Shown here piece by piece: positions 1-7,469 of a DNA stretch of 11,115 bases. The notes under the pieces are model-generated. The model was not told the origin of the DNA. It made no database searches and was given only the letters and a program-made list of their open reading frames with translations. Within the stretch, counting starts at the first letter, position 1. Each line of letters starts with the position of its first letter. Source of the stretch: DASSNR01 sp036278935 (GTDB taxonomy: Bacteria; Gemmatimonadota; Gemmatimonadetes; Gemmatimonadales; Gemmatimonadaceae); contig DASUKA010000164.1 in NCBI GenBank assembly GCA_036278935.1, positions 1-11,115 of the forward strand, given 5' to 3'. The position numbers and the translations under genes are program-made.

Positions 1-1
1 G

Positions 2-1414
2 CACGATGGGGAGATCCGCCAGGCGGTGAGCACGCACGTGCAGGTGCCGGCGGGCTGGCGGGTGATCCGGACTTCGCAGGCCGCGCTCGTGCAGCGTGCC
101 CGCGAGAGCTTTGCGGCGCTGCGCGGCTCGTCCGCATTGCAGCGGACGCGGCTGGATGTGCGCGCGTTCGGAGCAGCCGGCACACCGCTCAAGCTCCTCT
201 GCACGGCGGGCGCGCACACCGTGACTGTCCGCAGCTCGGCGCCGCTCACGCCTGCGAGGGCGCACGCACTCGACCAGCCGCGCCTCCGCACTCAGCTCGG
301 GCGCCTCGGCGACACGCCCTTCGTGCTCGGCGCCATCGAAGATGGCGGGCTCGCCAGCGGTCTCTTCCTGGCGATGAGCGAGCTGAACCATCTGCGCCAG
401 CACGCCGTGGCGGAGCTGGTGCGGATGGTCGATCTCGAGCGCGACACCGGGATCGCTGAGCGCCATGCGAGCATCGCGCAAGCGATTGCGGGACTCGGAG
501 CAGCGCGCGAGGTGAGCGGGGGGAGGCGAGAGGTGGAACCGCCGCTCGCCTCCCGCTCCGTCACCCTTGCCGCCGACGTGCATCGCGTAGAGGATGCGCA
601 TGCCGCGGCAGATGCGGGCGCCACCGAGATCAGTTTCGATCCGTTCCTTCGCCACCCGGTTCCACCGCGCGCTCGGGTGCGCGCGCTCGCCGCGGAATTG
701 CGCGAGCGGGGCATCGCGTTCCGTGTGCGCACGCCAACCATCGTCCGCCCCGAGGAGCGCGCCGCGTTCGAACCGTGGCTGGCCCTCGATCTCCCGCTCC
801 TCTGCGGCCACGTCGGCCTGGTCGCCGAGTTGGCCGCCGAGGGGCGCGACGTTGTGGCCGACTACGCGGTGAACTGCTTCAATCAGCATACGGCGAGCGA
901 GTATCGCCGGATGGGCGCCACCCGCATTGTGCTCTCCATTGAGCTCACCGTGCGCGAGATGGCTGACATCTGCGCGCAGCAGGGAGGGGCAGGGTTCGAC
1001 GTACTCGTCTACGGCCGGCCGGAAGGGATGACCCTCGAGCATTGCGTGCTGTCGGCCGCCTTCGACCGAACTCCCACCACGTGTCGGGATCTATGCGTGC
1101 AGAAGCATCCGCGCGTGGATCTGACGGATCCGGCGGGCTACACCTTTGCCGTCGCGACGGACGCCGCGTGCCGCAATCGGCTCCTGCATTCGCGTCCCAT
1201 CGAGGCCTCCGAATATCTCCCATCATTGTGGGACGCCGGTGTGCGCGGCTACCGGCTGCTGTTCAACGTGCCGGGCGATCCGGTGGCGGCGATCGTGGCC
1301 CGGTACCGCGCGGCGCTCGACGCACTCGTGGCGCACGCTCCGCCGCCCCTCCAGGAGATTCGGGCGTTGGCGGGCAATCGATTCACGCGCGGTCACTTCT
1401 CGCGTGCCGTCTGA
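2..1414 (+). CDS. U32 peptidase-family protein, C-terminal part (5' end outside window)
   Basis: The reading frame is open to the left edge, and the residues before the GTG at 26 (HDGEIRQA) continue smoothly, so the true start is probably outside. 470 residues are visible. Residues about 20-145 match the DUF3656 'collagenase' domain that sits in the middle of long U32 proteins, with the typical QLGRLGDTPF and LFLAMSELNHLR stretches. Residues about 175-450 form a second TIM-barrel-like U32 half, with GRPEGMTLEHC, then a Cys cluster (C348, C361, C365, C390 counted from the first codon) ending in the CRNRLLHSRP block. In the family, comparable cysteines bind an Fe-S cluster, and the E. coli relative RlhA (YdcP) acts in 23S rRNA C2501 hydroxylation rather than proteolysis. 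Which activity this protein has cannot be decided here. RecQ follows 60 bp downstream on the same strand. Confidence 0.85.
   Translation, partial: HDGEIRQAVSTHVQVPAGWRVIRTSQAALVQRARESFAALRGSSALQRTRLDVRAFGAAGTPLKLLCTAGAHTVTVRSSAPLTPARAHALDQPRLRTQLGRLGDTPFVLGAIEDGGLASGLFLAMSELNHLRQHAVAELVRMVDLERDTGIAERHASIAQAIAGLGAAREVSGGRREVEPPLASRSVTLAADVHRVEDAHAAADAGATEISFDPFLRHPVPPRARVRALAAELRERGIAFRVRTPTIVRPEERAAFEPWLALDLPLLCGHVGLVAELAAEGRDVVADYAVNCFNQHTASEYRRMGATRIVLSIELTVREMADICAQQGGAGFDVLVYGRPEGMTLEHCVLSAAFDRTPTTCRDLCVQKHPRVDLTDPAGYTFAVATDAACRNRLLHSRPIEASEYLPSLWDAGVRGYRLLFNVPGDPVAAIVARYRAALDALVAHAPPPLQEIRALAGNRFTRGHFSRAV
514..558 (+). repeat. Imperfect palindrome inside the U32 gene, at an interdomain linker
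   Basis: GGGAGGCGAG at 521-530 is perfectly complementary to CTCGCCTCCC at 545-554, with a 14-nt loop. GAGC (514-517) can further pair with GCTC (555-558) if GGG at 518-520 bulges out. The palindrome lies in codons that join the DUF3656 domain to the second barrel (protein region EVSGGRREVEPPLASRS), a low-conservation linker. It could be a chance product of G+C richness or a relic of a small palindromic insertion. Confidence 0.5.
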
Positions 1415-1474
1415 TGATGGCAGGTGCCACGAGACGATGATGCATCCCCGCGGTCCCGTATGCAGACTGCGGTG

Positions 1475-3565
1475 ATGCCTCAGACACCTACCCTCGATCA
1501 TGCCCGCGCTACGCTGCGCGAGCGCTTCGGCTACGAAGAGTTCCGCGCGGGGCAGGCGCTCGCGGTGCAGGCTGTGCTCGCCAAGCGCGACACGCTCGTC
1601 ATCCTGCCTACCGGCGGGGGCAAGTCGCTTTGCTTTCAGGTGCCGGCGCTCCTTCTCCCCGGTCTCACGGTGGTCATTTCGCCGCTCATCTCGCTGATGA
1701 AGGACCAGGTGGATGCTCTCGCGGCGCGCGGACTGCCGGCCACCTTCATCAACTCCACGCTCACGGGCAACGAAGTGGCGGACCGCCTCGCGCGCGCCGA
1801 GCATGGCGAGTTCAAACTGCTCTACCTCGCGCCGGAGCGATTCGACGTGGGGAGTGCCGCCGAGCGACTGCGCCGAGCGGGCGTCTCCCTGCTGGCAGTG
1901 GACGAGGCGCATTGCATCAGCGAATGGGGGCATGATTTCCGGCCCAGCTATCTGCGCATCCACGCGGTGCGCACCCAGCTTGGCACGCCGCCCACGATCG
2001 CCCTCACGGCAACGGCCACGCCCGAGGTACGGCGCGATATTGTCCACCAACTCGCCTTGCGCGAGCCGGAGACGGTGATCACCGGCTTCGACCGCCGCAA
2101 TCTGCACTACCACGTGGTGCGCACGCGGACCGAGCGCCAGAAGGACGATGCCCTCGTAGACGCGCTCCGGCGCCATGAGGGGTTGGCCGTGGTGTATGCG
2201 TCCACGCGCAGATCCGTGCAGCGCATCCTGGGTGTGCTCGATCAGGCGCGCATCAGCGCCGTGGCGTACCATGCGGGGCTGGATGATGCGCACCGTCACG
2301 AGGTGCAGGACTCGTTCATGCGCGAGTCCGTTCGGGTGATCGTCGCCACCAATGCCTTCGGGATGGGGATCGACAAGCCGAATGTCCGGCTGGTGGTGCA
2401 CCACGCCATGCCCGGCACTTTGGAGGCATACTACCAGGAAGCGGGGCGCGCGGGGCGGGACGGCGCGCTCTCGCACTGCATCCTGCTTCATGCTTTCCCT
2501 GATCGCTTCACGCACGAATTCTTCATCAAGAGCGCGTATCCAGAGCGACAGACAGTCGAGCGGGTATACGCCGAGCTGTCGCGTGTGGCCGATGCCGCGG
2601 GGCTGGCCGGGGTGAGTGTGCCGCATCTCTCGGCGCAGCTCGGCGGGGGCGTGAAGGAGCGCGAGGTGGAGTCTGCCCTGCGCATCCTCACTCGCGCGAG
2701 CGCCATCAGGAACGAGTCCGGGAACAGCTCACGCATCATGGTGCGGCTGCTGGCCACGCCTGAGCGAATCAAGCGCGAGCTCGGGGGCAGCGACATCGTG
2801 GAGCGCGACTTCCTGCGCGCGCTCTGGCGCGCGGTGGGCCGGCGGCTGACCGATGGGGCGATCATCGATCCCGAGGGGCTGCCCCCCGGCTTCGGGGGAA
2901 CGGCCGGAGTGACCAGCCTCCTCGATGCGCTGCAGCGGCGCCAGTTCGTGCAGTGGGAGCGCTCCGGTGGCGGCCTGCGCCTCGCGCGTCCCGGCGCTCC
3001 GCTCCCAGCGTTCGGCATCGACTGGGATCTGCTGCGCCGCCGCTTCAAGGCCGACATGGCGAAGCTGGAGGCGATGCAGCGCTACGCCTATACCACACGT
3101 TGCCGGCGTGGCTTTGTGCTTCGATATTTCGGTGATCCCGACGCCCGTGCCTCATGCGACGGATGCGACAACTGCCTTGGCACGCACATCGAGGCGGAGC
3201 CGGAGCCGGCCGAGCGGCGGACTTCGGGCGCACGGCGCACATCAAGGCGCACCGGGAGCAACGGGGCGTCGCCCGCGCGGACGACCGCTGCCGCAGTTGG
3301 GCGCGAGCCAGCGGCGGAGTGCTCGCCCGCGGACGCGGTGCTGCTCACGGCGCTCAAGGCGTTGCGGTCCTCGATTGCCCGCGCGGATCACGTGCCGGCA
3401 TACGTGGTGTTCTCCGATCGCACGCTCACTGAAATGGCGGTGCGCCGGCCGCGCACGGCGGAGGCGCTGGGCGATGTACACGGAGTGGGCCCGGCCAAGC
3501 TGGAGAAGTACGGTGAACGATTCCTGACCCTTATCCGGGGCGCCAACGACACGGAAGCCGCATAA
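1475..3565 (+). CDS. recQ: RecQ-family ATP-dependent 3'-5' DNA helicase
   Basis: RecQ helicases unwind forked and recombination-intermediate DNA. With the ATG at 1475 the protein has 696 residues. All SF2/RecQ motifs are present: motif 0 (FGYEEFRAGQ), Walker A PTGGGKS (K50), DEAH at 143-146 followed by the RecQ aromatic loop (CISEWGHDFRPSY), motif III TATAT, and motifs V-VI ending YYQEAGRAGRDG (319-329). A zinc site follows at C543, C561, C564 and C567 (CX17CX2CX2C), then a Pro/Arg/Ala-rich linker and a C-terminal HRDC domain (about 620-690, DVHGVGPAKLEKYGERF). The zinc module lies about 215 residues after motif VI instead of directly after it, as in E. coli RecQ. Starts at GTG 1424 and ATG 1460 are also open. 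None has a good Shine-Dalgarno; 1475 was chosen because it leaves the short N-terminus usual before motif 0. The acyl-CoA dehydrogenase gene begins 3 bp after the stop. Confidence 0.93.
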   Translation: MPQTPTLDHARATLRERFGYEEFRAGQALAVQAVLAKRDTLVILPTGGGKSLCFQVPALLLPGLTVVISPLISLMKDQVDALAARGLPATFINSTLTGNEVADRLARAEHGEFKLLYLAPERFDVGSAAERLRRAGVSLLAVDEAHCISEWGHDFRPSYLRIHAVRTQLGTPPTIALTATATPEVRRDIVHQLALREPETVITGFDRRNLHYHVVRTRTERQKDDALVDALRRHEGLAVVYASTRRSVQRILGVLDQARISAVAYHAGLDDAHRHEVQDSFMRESVRVIVATNAFGMGIDKPNVRLVVHHAMPGTLEAYYQEAGRAGRDGALSHCILLHAFPDRFTHEFFIKSAYPERQTVERVYAELSRVADAAGLAGVSVPHLSAQLGGGVKEREVESALRILTRASAIRNESGNSSRIMVRLLATPERIKRELGGSDIVERDFLRALWRAVGRRLTDGAIIDPEGLPPGFGGTAGVTSLLDALQRRQFVQWERSGGGLRLARPGAPLPAFGIDWDLLRRRFKADMAKLEAMQRYAYTTRCRRGFVLRYFGDPDARASCDGCDNCLGTHIEAEPEPAERRTSGARRTSRRTGSNGASPARTTAAAVGREPAAECSPADAVLLTALKALRSSIARADHVPAYVVFSDRTLTEMAVRRPRTAEALGDVHGVGPAKLEKYGERFLTLIRGANDTEAA

Positions 3566-3568
3566 CTC

Positions 3569-4786
3569 ATGGACGACTCTCTCTATTTTTCCGAGCAACA
3601 TCTTGCAGTGCGCGACATGGTACGCACCTTCGCCCAGGAGGAAGTCGCGCCCGTAGCGGCGGCCCTCGATGCGAGCGCGCGCTTTCCCTGGCAGAACGTC
3701 AAGCGCATGGGCGAGCTCGGGCTCCTTGGCATCCCGTGGCCGGAGGCGCTGGGCGGTGCGGGGCTGGACCTCACCAGCTACCTCATCGCGATCAATGAGA
3801 TGGCGAAGGTCGATGCCTCACACGCCATTACCATCTCAGCGCACACAACGCTGGGCACCTCGCCGATCGTGAACTTCGGCACCCCTGCACAGAAGGAGCG
3901 CTACGTGCCGCTCCTCGCGTCGGGGCGTGTGCTGGGCGGATTCGGGCTCACCGAGCCCCAAGCCGGAAGTGATGCCGCCGGTACGCGATCCACCGCGGTC
4001 CGGAAGAACAACCATTATGTCCTCAACGGCTCCAAGATCTTCATCACCCACGGTGGCGTTGGCGAGGTCTTCGTCGCCACGGCCGTGACGGCGCCGGAGT
4101 TGGGCACCAAGGGGATCAGCTCGTTCATCCTCACCAAGGAAACCGTCGACCTGGACGCCGCGCGCGAAGTGGGGATCGGCCACGACGCGTCATTGCCGCC
4201 CATGCCGGGGTTCCGGTCGGGCAAGAAGGAAGACAAGCTGGGCTGGCGTGCCTCCGACACGCGCGAGCTGCACTTCGAGGACGTGGAGGTCCCCGTAGAG
4301 AATCGCTTGGGTGAGGAGGGGATGGGATTCGTCAACTTCATGCGGACCCTGGATTCGGGGCGGATCGGGATCGCCGCGCTGGCGCTCGGCATCGCCGAAG
4401 GCGCGTTCGAACAGGCCCTCGCGTACGCGTCGCTGCGCAAACAGTTCGGCCGCGTGATCGCCAACTTTCAGGGCGTGCAGTTCCAGCTCTCCGATATGGC
4501 CACCGAAATCGAGGCCGGCCGTCATCTCGTCTTCCAGGCGGCGGCGCTGGCCGACCGCGGCAGGCCATACTCGAAGGAGGCGGCGATGGCCAAGCTCTAC
4601 TGCTCTGAGCTGGCCACGCGCACCACCATCAAGGCGGTACAGATCCATGGCGGCAACGGGTACACCAAGGACTATCCCGTGGAGCGGATGATGCGCGATG
4701 CGAAGATCTGCGAGATCGGGGAAGGGACGTCCGAGATTCAGCGCATCGTTATCGCCCGACAGCTGCTGGGCGATCTGGTCGAGTGA
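3569..4786 (+). CDS. Acyl-CoA dehydrogenase (short-chain/butyryl-type family)
   Basis: FAD enzyme that oxidises acyl-CoA thioesters to trans-2-enoyl-CoA in beta-oxidation or branched-chain amino acid breakdown, passing electrons to ETF. The 405 residues show the full three-domain layout: N-terminal helices, the FAD/substrate strand region FGLTEPQAGSD (125-135) and FITHGG (158-163), then RKQFGR (290-295), QIHGGNGYTKDYPVER (358-373) and the catalytic-base segment IGEGTSEIQR with E385 as the likely catalytic glutamate. Residues about 191-212 form an extra loop (around AAREVGIGHDASLPPMPGF) where relatives usually have a short EKGTPGF-like turn. ATG 3569 lies 3 bp after the recQ stop, and the stop overlaps the next start, so the three genes probably share a transcript. 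Substrate chain length cannot be read from the sequence. Confidence 0.93.
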   Translation: MDDSLYFSEQHLAVRDMVRTFAQEEVAPVAAALDASARFPWQNVKRMGELGLLGIPWPEALGGAGLDLTSYLIAINEMAKVDASHAITISAHTTLGTSPIVNFGTPAQKERYVPLLASGRVLGGFGLTEPQAGSDAAGTRSTAVRKNNHYVLNGSKIFITHGGVGEVFVATAVTAPELGTKGISSFILTKETVDLDAAREVGIGHDASLPPMPGFRSGKKEDKLGWRASDTRELHFEDVEVPVENRLGEEGMGFVNFMRTLDSGRIGIAALALGIAEGAFEQALAYASLRKQFGRVIANFQGVQFQLSDMATEIEAGRHLVFQAAALADRGRPYSKEAAMAKLYCSELATRTTIKAVQIHGGNGYTKDYPVERMMRDAKICEIGEGTSEIQRIVIARQLLGDLVE

Positions 4787-5334
4787 CGCGGGCCGCACTG
4801 GCACAACGGCTCCGGCTACCGCTCGGCTTTCTCCTTGCCGCGCTGTACCTCCTGTTCGCCCGCCCGCGGCCGCGCACGCTCGGCATCGGGTTGGTGCTCG
4901 CGCTTGGCGGCGTGCTCGTCCGTGCATGGGCGTCGGGGCACATCGCCAAGAACCAGCGGCTCGCCATAACGGGGCCCTATGCCCACACGCGCAACCCCCT
5001 CTATCTGGGGAGCTTTCTGATCGCCTGCGGGTTCGCGATCGCGGCGCGCTGGTGGCTGCTGGCCGTGGTCGTCGCCTTCTTCGTGCTCATCTACTTCCCG
5101 ACCATGCGGCGCGAGCGGGAGAAGATCCGGAGCTCATTCCCGGAGGAGTATCGCGAGTACGAGCGCCAGGTGCCGGCGTTCCTGCCGCGGCTCGTCCCCT
5201 GGCGACCGGCGGTCCGCGCTCGCGCCGCACGCTTCAGCCCGTCGCTGTACATGCGGCACGGCGAGTGGAAGGTGGCGCTGGGCTATCTGGGTGCCATGGC
5301 CTGGCTGCTCGTTCGCGCCTGGCGCCTGGGATGA
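4783..5334 (+). CDS. Isoprenylcysteine carboxyl methyltransferase (ICMT/PEMT)-like membrane protein
   Basis: A 183-residue integral membrane protein of the ICMT/PEMT-like methyltransferase superfamily. Hydrophobic segments are visible at about 13-27, 33-48, 75-105 and 164-178. The family hallmarks are present: GPYAHTRNPLYLG (64-76), then after the membrane segment the cytosolic ERE and EEYREYERQVPAFLP (121-135), which in characterised relatives form the S-adenosylmethionine pocket. Bacterial members methylate varied lipids or isoprenoid-linked substrates, and the substrate here is unknown. The GTG start at 4783 overlaps the dehydrogenase stop (GTGA, 4783-4786), which favours translational coupling. 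The tail after residue 140 (a basic stretch, then another hydrophobic helix) extends beyond the conserved methyltransferase core. Confidence 0.8.
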   Translation: MTRAALAQRLRLPLGFLLAALYLLFARPRPRTLGIGLVLALGGVLVRAWASGHIAKNQRLAITGPYAHTRNPLYLGSFLIACGFAIAARWWLLAVVVAFFVLIYFPTMRREREKIRSSFPEEYREYERQVPAFLPRLVPWRPAVRARAARFSPSLYMRHGEWKVALGYLGAMAWLLVRAWRLG

Positions 5335-5353
5335 ACGCTGACGGCAGGGCGCA

Positions 5354-5383
5354 TTGCCTCGGGACCCCGGGGGAACCTATACT
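5354..5383 (+). promoter_or_regulatory. Putative sigma70-type promoter
   Basis: TTGCCT (5354-5359), 18 bp, then TATACT (5378-5383), one mismatch from TATAAT. An AT-rich hexamer stands out in this GC-rich sequence, and it lies 20 bp after the methyltransferase gene, pointing toward the RNase E/G gene. If used, it would give a leader of about 470 nt. Prediction by eye only. Confidence 0.35.
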
Positions 5384-5806
5384 TCAGCGGATTGAAGTTC
5401 CGCGTCGTCCGCCCCCTGCTGGTTCCGAGAGCCGGGCGGTGCATGGCGCGAACGAATACAGACGACTATGAACTTCGTGCGTGGAGGCCACCGGGCGACT
5501 CGCGGTGCCCTCTACGCGTTTGACCCCGCGGGACCTGATCGGACCGACGCAGTGGCGCCCTCCCGATCGTGCCCCGCACGTGCACTGTAGGCACCGCCGG
5601 CTCTCCATCGCATGATGTCCCGGATTGCCCTCGTCCACGTGCTCGTTGCGCTTGCCGCATTGGCAGGCTCGGCGGTACTGTCACGTGGCGCCGAGGCCGG
5701 GCCAGTATGGACGATGATGCCGCGCATGCTGGAATTCCCTCCCGCGCCGCACGCGCAGTCTCCTGCGCTGGCGACGTGTACGGTGCCCACCCACACTTCA
5801 CGCCGG

Positions 5807-5812
5807 TATGAT
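5807..5812 (+). promoter_or_regulatory. Possible -10 element (TATGAT) close to the RNase E/G gene
   Basis: TATGAT lies 49 bp before the RNase ATG. No TTGACA-like hexamer is seen at the right distance (5784-5789 reads TGCCCA), so this would be a weak or activator-dependent promoter. It is an alternative to the promoter-like pair at 5354-5383. Confidence 0.2.
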
Positions 5813-5861
5813 GCGCCCGAGGCCGCCGAGTCGCCGAGTCGCGAGCGCCGCATGACCCTGC

Positions 5862-7415
5862 ATGAAACGAGAAATTCTAATCAATGCCAACCCTCGAGAG
5901 ACCCGCGTCGCCATCCTGGAGGATGATCAGCTCGTCGAGCTGATGATGGACCGTCCCGAAACGCGGCGGATGGTCGGGGACATCTACCTCGGCAAGGTCG
6001 AGGCGGTGCTCCCGGGCATCCAGGCGGCCTTCGTGGACATCGGGACCGACAAGAGCGCCTTCCTGCACGCCTCGGATCTCGTCTATCCGGAGGATGAGGA
6101 GCGCGACGAGGATGAGAACGGCGAGGACGACGAGGAAGAGGAAGAGGAGCGGCGCGGCCGCCGCAGCAAGGGGCCGCCCATCCAGGAGCAGGTGAAACGG
6201 GGTCAGGAGATGCTCGTGCAGGTATCCAAGGAGCCCATCTCCACCAAGGGCCCGCGGGTGACCGCGCAGATCTCCCTGGCCGGCCGCTTTCTGGTCTACA
6301 TGCCCTTCGCTTCCCGCGTGGGCGTGAGTCGCAAGATTGGTGACCGGACCGAGCGGCAACGACTGCGCGACCAGGTGAAGGCAGTGCTCCCGCCCGACGC
6401 TGGCGGCGTGATTGTCCGAACGGTCGGGGAAGACGTCACGCAGGACACCTTCCGCCGCGAGCTCTCCACCCTCATGAGCCAGTGGAAGAAGGTGAAGCGG
6501 AAGGCGCACTTTCAGCGCGCACCGGCGTTAGTGCATCGCGAAACGGGGCTCGCGCGTGGCATCATCCGCGACCTCTTCAGCACGAAGGTCGATTCCCTCA
6601 CGGTCGACTCGAAGCAGCAGTACAACGAGATCGTCGAATATCTCAAGGGGATCGCGCCCGAGCTCATCCCGCGCGTGACGCTTGCCGACTCGCCGACGCC
6701 GATCTTCGATGCGGCGGGAATCGAGCCGGAGATCCGCGATCTGTTCAAACGCCGGTGCGATCTGCCCTCTGGCGGGTACCTGGTGATCGAACAGACGGAG
6801 GCTCTGGTCTCGATCGACGTCAACTCCGGGCGGTATACGGGCAAGAAGGATCCGGAGAAGACCATTCTTCGCACCAACCTCGAGGCGGCGCGCGAGGTGG
6901 CGCGACAGCTCCGGTTGCGCGACATCGGCGGCATCATCGTCTGCGATTTCATCGATATGGAGAGCCGGCAGAATCGTGACAAAGTGGTGCAGGAGCTGCG
7001 CGCCCATCTCTCGCGTGACCGCGCGCGCACCAAGGCGTTCGCGGTGAGCGACCTGGGCTTGGTGGAGATGACCCGGCAGCGCGTGCGCGCAAGCCACTAT
7101 CACAGCATGACGGAGCTATGCCCCATTTGTGCAGGCACCGGCCGCGTGTTCACGCCGGAGAGCACCGTGCGCCGGCTGGAGCGCTCCGTGCGGCGGGTGG
7201 CGCTGGAAGGGCGCAAGGAGAGTCTGCTGGTGAAGGTGCATCCCGACGTTGCGCTCTATGTGCTGGAGAACGAGCGCGACCTCATGCGGACGCTCGAGAA
7301 GTCGGCCGGGGTCTCGCTGGAGCTGCGCGACGATCCGCTGCTCAAGCCGGACGAGTTCAAGCTCGTGGTGAAGGGCGCGGAGCGTGACGTGACGGAGCAA
7401 TATGCTGTGGCGTGA
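5862..7415 (+). CDS. rng: Ribonuclease E/G family endoribonuclease (catalytic core)
   Basis: Single-strand-specific endoribonuclease for rRNA maturation and mRNA decay. The 517 residues cover the catalytic half only; there is no long RNase E-type C-terminal scaffold, so the layout is RNase G-like. The first residues (MKREILINANPRETRVAILED) are typical. The S1 domain spans about 38-125 and is interrupted at about 77-103 by a very acidic then basic insert (DEERDEDENGEDDEEEEEER, then RRGRRSK). The two magnesium aspartates are D319 (SIDVNSG) and D362 (CDFIDM), 43 residues apart as D303/D346 in E. coli RNase E. The Zn-link is C420-P-I-C423 followed by AGTG. The ATG has no clear Shine-Dalgarno. In many bacteria this gene directly precedes rplU-rpmA; here a four-helix-bundle gene and G-tracts intervene. 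The choice between rng and rne as a name is a convention. Confidence 0.93.
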   Translation: MKREILINANPRETRVAILEDDQLVELMMDRPETRRMVGDIYLGKVEAVLPGIQAAFVDIGTDKSAFLHASDLVYPEDEERDEDENGEDDEEEEEERRGRRSKGPPIQEQVKRGQEMLVQVSKEPISTKGPRVTAQISLAGRFLVYMPFASRVGVSRKIGDRTERQRLRDQVKAVLPPDAGGVIVRTVGEDVTQDTFRRELSTLMSQWKKVKRKAHFQRAPALVHRETGLARGIIRDLFSTKVDSLTVDSKQQYNEIVEYLKGIAPELIPRVTLADSPTPIFDAAGIEPEIRDLFKRRCDLPSGGYLVIEQTEALVSIDVNSGRYTGKKDPEKTILRTNLEAAREVARQLRLRDIGGIIVCDFIDMESRQNRDKVVQELRAHLSRDRARTKAFAVSDLGLVEMTRQRVRASHYHSMTELCPICAGTGRVFTPESTVRRLERSVRRVALEGRKESLLVKVHPDVALYVLENERDLMRTLEKSAGVSLELRDDPLLKPDEFKLVVKGAERDVTEQYAVA

Positions 7416-7422
7416 AAGATTT

Positions 7423-7469
7423 GGGTGGGGGAGAGATGGGGGGTAGGGAATAGGGTGTGGGGTGTCGGG
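7423..7469 (+). repeat. Seven-run G-tract cluster (potential G-quadruplex), left flank of the four-helix-bundle gene
   Basis: Eight bases after the RNase stop come G-runs at 7423-7425, 7427-7431, 7438-7443, 7446-7448, 7453-7455, 7459-7462 and 7467-7469, with loops of 1-6 nt. This satisfies the usual G3+ quadruplex pattern on the + (coding, hence RNA) strand with runs to spare. The segment is strongly purine-biased, unlike the coding sequence around it. GGGTGTCGGG at 7460-7469 recurs inverted at 7913-7922. Confidence 0.8.

Larger units (their letters stand above)
5335..5861 (+). other. 527-bp stretch without a convincing gene; possible long leader of the RNase E/G gene
   Basis: No reading frame on either strand here resembles a known family or starts with a good ribosome binding site. 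A + strand frame from 5612 begins with a signal-peptide-like stretch (VHVLVALAALAGSAVLS) but then turns into low-conservation-looking sequence, lacks a Shine-Dalgarno and runs into the RNase gene in another frame, so it is not called. Visible elements are a promoter-like pair at 5354-5383, a 6-bp dyad ACTTCA/TGAAGT (5381-5386 and 5393-5398), a long-range complement GCGGTGCC/GGCACCGC (5502-5509 and 5590-5597), a lone TATGAT at 5807-5812 and a tandem CGCCGAGT pair at 5824-5839. No tRNA, tmRNA or RNase P RNA signature was found. Confidence 0.5.

Noticed and set aside
1223..2626. Long - strand reading frame of 467 codons opposite recQ
   Set aside because: It lies opposite a fully motif-bearing recQ, has Arg/His-rich composition typical of antisense frames in GC-rich DNA, and resembles no family.
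4190..4927. - strand frame of 245 codons opposite the acyl-CoA dehydrogenase
   Set aside because: Antisense shadow of a conserved gene, with no start signal or family features.
5335..5861. Structural RNA gene (tRNA, tmRNA, RNase P RNA, SRP RNA) in the gene-free stretch
   Set aside because: None of the conserved sequence signatures of these RNAs could be found on the + strand; only short dyads are present.
5612..5926. Possible small secreted protein (104 codons) before the RNase gene
   Set aside because: The signal-peptide-like start is suggestive, but there is no Shine-Dalgarno, the rest looks random, and it overlaps the RNase start by 65 bases.
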